Source: Alentia gelatinosa (Eukaryota > Annelida > Polychaeta > Phyllodocida > Polynoidae). From it: a stretch of 64,000 nucleotides of DNA. Below the pieces are notes generated by a model. That model saw only the letters and a program-made list of their open reading frames with translations. It did not search any database and was not told the origin of the DNA. The position numbers and the translations under genes were made by a program. Positions 57,606-64,000 of this stretch are shown in pieces; position 1 is the first letter of the stretch; every line of letters begins with the position of its first letter. The stretch covers positions 63,454,306 to 63,518,305 of the forward strand of contig OX465583.1 of assembly GCA_950022655.1 (NCBI GenBank), in the 5' to 3' direction.

Positions 57606-60600
57606 ATTTGGTACGCGTTAAGTGAACATTGAACTGTGATCCAGAACTTGATCGGGTAACTGTATGATGCGTTAGGTCTGATTCTATGCTTGCTAGTTCC
57701 ATACCGGGCTAGTAAGGGAAAGCTAGATAAAGCTAGACTTTATAATGGGAGAAGATTCATATATAACTCTGTATATAACTTTATCGCACTGTTTATCTTT
57801 ATCTTGGTAGACTGCCAAATGTCATTGTAAATTCTCGAACATTACTATGCTAGTTCCATACTGGGCCAGCATTTCATTGCCCTAATGTCGTTTAAAACGA
57901 GAACTGTTGGATGTTACCATGTCTGCAAATATCAAGGTTTTTTTCGGAGAATACTAACGAGCTAGTTACATACTGGGCTAGTAGAGCTGTGCATTAGTGT
58001 ATTGAGCATGTTAGAAAAAGATATATGGTATGTATTCGGGGCTCAGGTCTTATTCTTTGCAGTGAATGGAAATGAAACTTCTAAAAAACGTATTTACCTT
58101 TGTTTTCTTGAGTTTCTCCCGCTCGAAAGTGGCTATGGAATGGGAACCAATGGAAAAGAACACTGATCCCGGGCAACGACTCGAAAAGGACTATGTCAAG
58201 AAAAGGTGGTAGCAATAGACTGAAACCCCGGCCTGAGAATTGGTATTTAAGGACCTAAAAAACTGTAAGTAGCGGTTTCACTTGCTTATTCCCTCAAGGC
58301 ACAAGAACGAGAAATGATAAACAGAGAGAGACGCGTATCACAGGTTATTAATACAACATAAAACAAGGGTAGTCAATGGCACTGCGTAGCATGTGTCGGC
58401 TATCTTCGATGTCCCCTAGCCTTAGAGCTCGCGGGCATATTTCATGTGTATATTGTGTCGTAATGTTGTTGCCGTTATGTTATGTTGTATATGTTTTGTA
58501 CCATATTGGATGCATATGGGCTGCAGCTTTGATGTACTTCTCTGGATATAACTATTTGTTGATTACACTGTATTAATGACGCACAATACAAAGACAATTT
58601 CGGGCGAAAAGGGTTTTAAAATTGCCCACTGGAATATTCATAGTTTGTTTAGCAAGGTCGGCCACCTGCGCAGTTTTATGAGCACTTTCGACGTCATAGA
58701 TATCTCGGAAACCCTATTAAAGAAAAATATAACATCGCAACATGTTAATATAAGCAACTTCCATTTCTATAGAAACGATAGGGCAGTAGGCAAAGGAGGG
58801 GGGGTGGGCGTGTATCTTCATAATAAATGGGCGATGTATGCCAAACGATATGATGATATGAGTCGAATGGACCCTGACTTGGAAGCAGTCGTAGTCAAAG
58901 TCAACAAGCCAGGCCATAGAGTGTTTACCGTAGTAAACTTGTATAGGCCCCCGGGCTACAATGTGGACAAATTATTAAACTATATAGAACTTATTAGTAT
59001 GGATGATAGGTTTAGTAAGACAGAGCTATGGTTTATTGGAGATGTGAATCTTGACGCTCGAGTCCGCAGAGACCCTAGGAACCGGACCTAATGGAGCTGT
59101 TGAGAAGTTTTGGCATTAAGAGGCTAATTAATACGATAACAAGGATAGGGATTTGGAACTCAACTAGTATTGATACAATTTTAACAAATGCTGAAAATGT
59201 GAAGGAGTGGGGTACTTTAGATCTAGACTTTAGTGACCATCTCATAGTTTTTGCTAGGAAAAAACAAGAAAGAACCATGCACACACAGAAAAGAATACGA
59301 GTAAGAAATTATTCCAGGGTTAGGCAAAACGATCTGAATAAAAACAGAAAACAAAATGTTCAAAGGAACCTGACAATGGTGGAGGAATTAATCTTTGGGT
59401 AACCTGGATAAATGAACTAAATAAATACCTGGACGAGAATGCCCCTTATAGGGATAGAGTTGATAAATTCACTGGGGAACCCTGGCTTACAGGCTCAATT
59501 AAAAGAGACATAAAAGATAAAAGGAGCTTATGTAGAAAGATCTGTAAGAAGAAGAGTCAGTACTCACAACAAGAGAGGGATATATGGGCCACTGAAATGA
59601 AAGAACTTAGCAAGAAGATTAGAAATGTGATTACACAGAGTAGGAGAAAGTACAAAGAAAGTAAGTTAAAAGAACATGCAGGCGACCCAAAGAAGTATTG
59701 GAAGGAATTAAAACACCTGCTAAAACCGCAGGATAGTAAAGCCGAAGTTCACTTTAAAACCAATACAGGAGACGTAATCCCGCTAAACAGATGCGCAGAC
59801 CACGCGAATCAGTTCTTTTGTACAATCGGTAGTGTGCTAAATAGTGAATTAGAGGAAACATACTTCCTGAGGTATGCGAACAGGGAAAACCATAGCGGAT
59901 GGGAAATTGATATAGTGAATATAACAAATGACAAAGTTATAAAACTGGTGCAAAGGATACCAGTGGATAAATCTTCCGGTATGGATGGCATAAAATGTAG
60001 TCTCTTAAGAAATTCATTACTGGCTTGCTCTGAAGTTTTCACCCTTGTCATGCGAAAATTAATTATTGATTGCGACTTTCCACAAAACTGGAAGGAAGGA
60101 AGATTGTCACCTCTGCCTAAATCTGGTGATTTGTCGGATATTGGAAATTGGCACCCGGTGTGTGTACTGCCTGTCCAAGGCAAGGTACTGGAACAGGCAG
60201 TACACACCCAGTTCTATGCATTTTTAGAAGAACAGAACTATTTTTTCTCTAATCAATTTGGGTTTCGAAAGAAGAGAAGCACAGGGGGGGGGGGGCGGTG
60301 TTTAAATTGGTGCAGCATTTATCTGAGACAGACAATGATAAGGGGATATCTATAGCCGCATATATTGACGTGAAAAAAGCGTTCGATTGTGTCAACCACT
60401 CGTTACTAATCCATAGATCCTTTCTTTGGGTAGTAGAATATTGGAACCAGTAGATGAAATGAACTATCTAGGGGAAACAATAGACACTGAATTAAACTTT
60501 AAGAAACATGGTATGAAGTTAATAGGAACATTAAATGACAAATGCGCAGTCTTTAGAAGGATTAGAAAATACATACAAAGGGATACAGCCATCAATTTAG

Positions 60601-60769
60601 TCAAGACTTGCTTGCTACCATTACTCGATCATTGTTCGTTCCTGCTAAAGGGAAGCACTAAAGAAATTAAAATTAAGGTAGATCGCGGGGTCTTTAGAGC
60701 ATTGAGAATGTCTGTTGCTGGAAGAGCGATATCGAACGCAATAAAGCATTTTTTTTTAAATTAAAAAAA
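57606..60769 (+). mobile_element. Non-LTR retrotransposon, copy 4
   Basis: Offset 26937 bp from copy 1. Same insertion point and lesions. Unit 12, no LTR. Confidence 0.85.
58376..60764 (+). pseudogene. LINE coding remains, copy 4
   Basis: Endonuclease 58576-59091 and 59091-59402, RT 59597-60355 ended by a frame change at a 12-G tract, thumb 60426-60764. Shares GNWHPV with copy 3 and has the private change LEQAVH for LERAVH. Confidence 0.85.
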
Positions 60770-62002
60770 TCGGCCGTACCGTACCGAATATATCGGCATT
60801 TGAATTTCGTCATAGCAAATGCTGCTCTGGTGGCCTTTGTAGCTTTACCCTCACGTGATGTAATTTGCTTCACTCTGCCAGCAGATATTCCGTGCTCGAC
60901 ACCGCGAAAGATCTGCTCGCAGAGTGCATGTACAATATCAAATCGATATCCCGATGTATCAAATTAAAACGCCGATAACTTCGGGACGGTACCGCAGATC
61001 TTCTTCATATTTGGTACGATTATAGGTTCTATGTATCCCTTACTCGTGTTTAAATTTCATCACTTCATTCCGTCGTGAAGTGGAAACATCCTCTATATAC
61101 GCACAGTGAGTAAGACATTTACTGTCTAAGTATAACACTTTTAGCGGCGATGTCCCATGGCGCACTACGACACCGTCTATAGCACACTGGCCATCTTGTG
61201 TCGTCCAAAATGTCGTGATATCGTTGATAGATCGTGGGGCTGACTGGACCCACAACCAACTCTGACTGACAAATACTTTATTAAGTCCTAGGGGCATGGG
61301 AATGAATTGAAAATAATTTTTTCCCAAGACTGACTGCCTGGAAATCAGGGAAATTTGTCCGCCGGCCCCAACTATTCTAAGACAAAATGTGCCGTAACTT
61401 AAAAAAAATCAATTGCACTTAGGACCCTAATTCCAACTGTCCCATGTAGCTATGAACGACATGTTTTTGCTCTGAGTGTGCTATAGTCGCGACATTTTAG
61501 AGGGTCGGACAATTATCGCCACTCTATGACACGTAGGGCGGTGTGAGGTGTGCTATAGTCATGACAGTCGGTGGCTAATGGAGCGGAAAATGATGCCCAA
61601 AGTATCATAGGTCTAAGACACCTATGGACTTTGGAAGGGTGCAGCCGATTTTCTTCACATTTGGTACGATTATAGGTCATATGTATGCCTAACTCGTGTG
61701 GAAATCTTCTATATACGCACAGTGAGGTTTTATAGAACCTAAGACAGTTCTATACTTGAGACACTTTTAGCGGCAATCGTCCGTGGCGCACTATGACACC
61801 ATCTATAGGACGCCGGCCATTTTTGTTGTCTAAAAAGGTCGTAGATCGGCTGTGCGATTGTAGGCCTGCGACACTCACAAATGTCGTGACTAAAAAACAG
61901 GGCCCTGAAATCCACTGACAAATACTTTATTAAGGCCTAGGGGCATGGGAACAATTTAAGAATCTGGATTTTCTGGATTTTTTCCTGGAAAATCAGGGAA
62001 TT

Positions 62003-64000
62003 TTGACTGCCGACCCAACCCAAACTGACACAAAATATGCCGTAACTTTAAAAAAATCTAGTTACCTTAGAACCCTAATTCCAACTGTCCCATGTAGGTA
62101 CATACCTTGGCCCTGTTTTTTAGTCACGACCATCGTTATGGGCGACATGTTTTTGCCGTCAGTGTACTATAGCCGTGATAGTTTAGGGGGTCGTGTAATT
62201 ATCGCCGCTCTAATAGACTTAGGGTGGTCTGAGGTGTGCTATAGTGACGACACTTTTAGGGTCACATGGTTCAAAATGGCTTACAAAGTGTCTTAGACCT
62301 AAGACATCTATGGATATGTCGTACAGATGCGCAACTTCACTTCCTGTTGGAATTAAGCAATGAAATTTCTACACGAGTAAGGGATACATATAACCAATAA
62401 GCGTACCAAATATGAAGAAAATATTTGGTACGCGTTAAGTGAACATTGAACTGTGATCCAGAACTTGATCGGGTAACTGTATGATGCGTTAGGTCTGATT
62501 CTATGCTTGCTAGTTCCATACCGGGCTAGTAAGGGAAAGCTAGATAAAGCTAGACTTTATAATGGGAGAAGATTCATATATAACTCTGTATATAACTTTA
62601 TCGCACTGTTTATCTTTATCTTGGTAGACTGCCAAATGTCATTGTAAATTCTCGAACATTACTATGCTAGTTCCATACTGGGCCAGCATTTCATTGCCCT
62701 AATGTCGTTTAAAACGAGAACTGTTGGATGTTACCATGTCTGCAAATATCAAGGTTTTTTTCGGAGAATACTAACGAGCTAGTTACATACTGGGCTAGTA
62801 GAGCTGTGCATTAGTGTATTGAGCATGTTAGAAAAAGATATATGGTATGTATTCGGGGCTCAGGTCTTATTCTTTGCAGTGAATGGAAATGAAACTTCTA
62901 AAAAACGTATTTACCTTTGTTTTCTTGAGTTTCTCCCGCTCGAAAGTGGCTATGGAATGGGAACCAATGGAAAAGAACACTGATCCCGGGCAACGACTCG
63001 AAAAGGACTATGTCAAGAAAAGGTGGTAGCAATAGACTGAAACCCCGGCCTGAGAATTGGTATTTAAGGACCTAAAAAACTGTAAGTAGCGGTTTCACTT
63101 GCTTATTCCCTCAAGGCACAAGAACGAGAAATGATAAACAGAGAGAGACGCGTATCACAGGTTATTAATACAACATAAAACAAGGGTAGTCAATGGCACT
63201 GCGTAGCATGTGTCGGCTATCTTCGATGTCCCCTAGCCTTAGAGCTCGCGGGCATATTTCATGTGTATATTGTGTCGTAATGTTGTTGCCGTTATGTTAT
63301 GTTGTATATGTTTTGTACCATATTGGATGCATATGGGCTGCAGCTTTGATGTACTTCTCTGGATATAACTATTTGTTGATTACACTGTATTAATGACGCA
63401 CAATACAAAGACAATTTCGGGCGAAAAGGGTTTTAAAATTGCCCACTGGAATATTCATAGTTTGTTTAGCAAGGTCGGCCACCTGCGCAGTTTTATGAGC
63501 ACTTTCGACGTCATAGATATCTCGGAAACCCTATTAAAGAAAAATATAACATCGCAACATGTTAATATAAGCAACTTCCATTTCTATAGAAACGATAGGG
63601 CAGTAGGCAAAGGAGGGGGGGTGGGCGTGTATCTTCATAATAAATGGGCGATGTATGCCAAACGATATGATGATATGAGTCGAATGGACCCTGACTTGGA
63701 AGCAGTCGTAGTCAAAGTCAACAAGCCAGGCCATAGAGTGTTTACCGTAGTAAACTTGTATAGGCCCCCGGGCTACAATGTGGACAAATTATTAAACTAT
63801 ATAGAACTTATTAGTATGGATGATAGGTTTAGTAAGACAGAGCTATGGTTTATTGGAGATGTGAATCTTGACGCTCGAGTCCGCAGAGACCCTAGGAACC
63901 GGACCTAATGGAGCTGTTGAGAAGTTTTGGCATTAAGAGGCTAATTAATACGATAACAAGGATAGGGATTTGGAACTCAACTAGTATTGATACAATTTTA
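62003..64000 (+). repeat. Satellite unit 13, with LINE, cut by window end
   Basis: Same structure as unit 12, from which it is offset by 4817 bp. The window ends inside the LINE endonuclease region. Confidence 0.9.
62423..64000 (+). mobile_element. Non-LTR retrotransposon, copy 5, cut by window end
   Basis: Offset 4817 bp from copy 4. Small frame 63193-63393, endonuclease 63393-63908 with the TAATG break, then the window ends in the second endonuclease frame. Confidence 0.85.

Larger units (their letters stand above)
57186..62002 (+). repeat. Satellite unit 12, with LINE only
   Basis: Exactly 1652 + 3165 = 4817 bp. Empty LTR site. Shares the TTTTTGCCGTCAGTG variant with units 10 and 13. Confidence 0.9.
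26281..64000 (+). repeat. Tandem satellite array, 1652-bp unit, nested transposons
   Basis: Units are phased on TTGACTGCCGACCC. Six units are exactly 1652 bp (starting 27782, 36196, 43486, 45138, 46790, 55534); the rest differ by discrete insertions or deletions. Each unit holds half A (about 1.0 kb) and half B (about 0.65 kb). Each half is a backbone of about 200 bp split by foldback transposon sequence. Copies are nearly identical. The array runs off the window, so its true length is unknown. Confidence 0.95.

Noticed and set aside
26281..64000. Array considered as CRISPR or an rDNA-like gene cluster
   Set aside because: Units are 1.65 kb, have no short direct repeats with unique spacers, no rRNA-like sequence and no cas genes; the DNA is eukaryotic.
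26281..64000. Array considered as pure assembly duplication
   Set aside because: Units differ by many substitutions, private insertions and separate joints, so most copies must be real; exact copy number still needs long reads.

Overview
The window is animal nuclear DNA, most likely from an invertebrate. It has spliced genes with GT-AG introns, long AT-rich introns full of small inverted-repeat transposons, a nuclear lamin gene ending in a farnesylation (CaaX) box, and a KNOP1-like nucleolar gene. I cannot name the species. No prokaryotic gene, CRISPR array, tRNA or rRNA was seen.

Region 1 (1-18172): the 3' two-thirds of a lamin gene on the + strand. Eight coding exons between 3056 and 12942 plus a last exon at 14364-14402 encode the end of coil 2, the NLS, the whole lamin-tail (Ig-like) domain and a tail ending CSIM-stop. 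All junctions are phase 0 except one split Arg codon. The introns hold several families of short inverted-repeat elements, including a TTAA-flanked pair, a TTTATCTCACCCC family, foldbacks and hairpins. Possible 3' UTR and polyA signals follow, up to about 17416.

Region 2 (18173-26280): a convergent KNOP1-like gene (lysine-rich nucleolar protein 1) on the - strand, with its whole 410-residue reading frame in one exon directly after a splice acceptor. Upstream of it are a 503-bp inverted-repeat element, a dead RecQ-type helicase fragment whose Walker A motif carries a stop, and a 1.5-kb element with degenerate inverted ends.

Region 3 (26281 to the window end, more than 37 kb): a tandem satellite array with a 1652-bp unit (exactly 1652 bp in six units). 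The left edge keeps one uninterrupted monomer of about 203 bp. Every other monomer is split by a foldback DNA transposon with GGCCCTGTTTTTTAG ends, so the 1652-bp unit reads as a dimer of two transposon-filled monomers (A about 1.0 kb, B about 0.65 kb) that have decayed differently. Five units also carry the same 3.2-kb dead non-LTR retrotransposon at the same base. Two of those five also carry the same 811-bp solo LTR with the same 4-bp target duplication. The edge unit alone carries a further 647-bp inverted-repeat element. These nested insertions give a relative history: 203-bp satellite, then foldback insertion, dimerisation, LINE insertion, LTR insertion, with rounds of array amplification.

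The only probable functional protein-coding genes are the lamin and KNOP1. The array reading frames are transposon remains or chance frames in near-identical copies.
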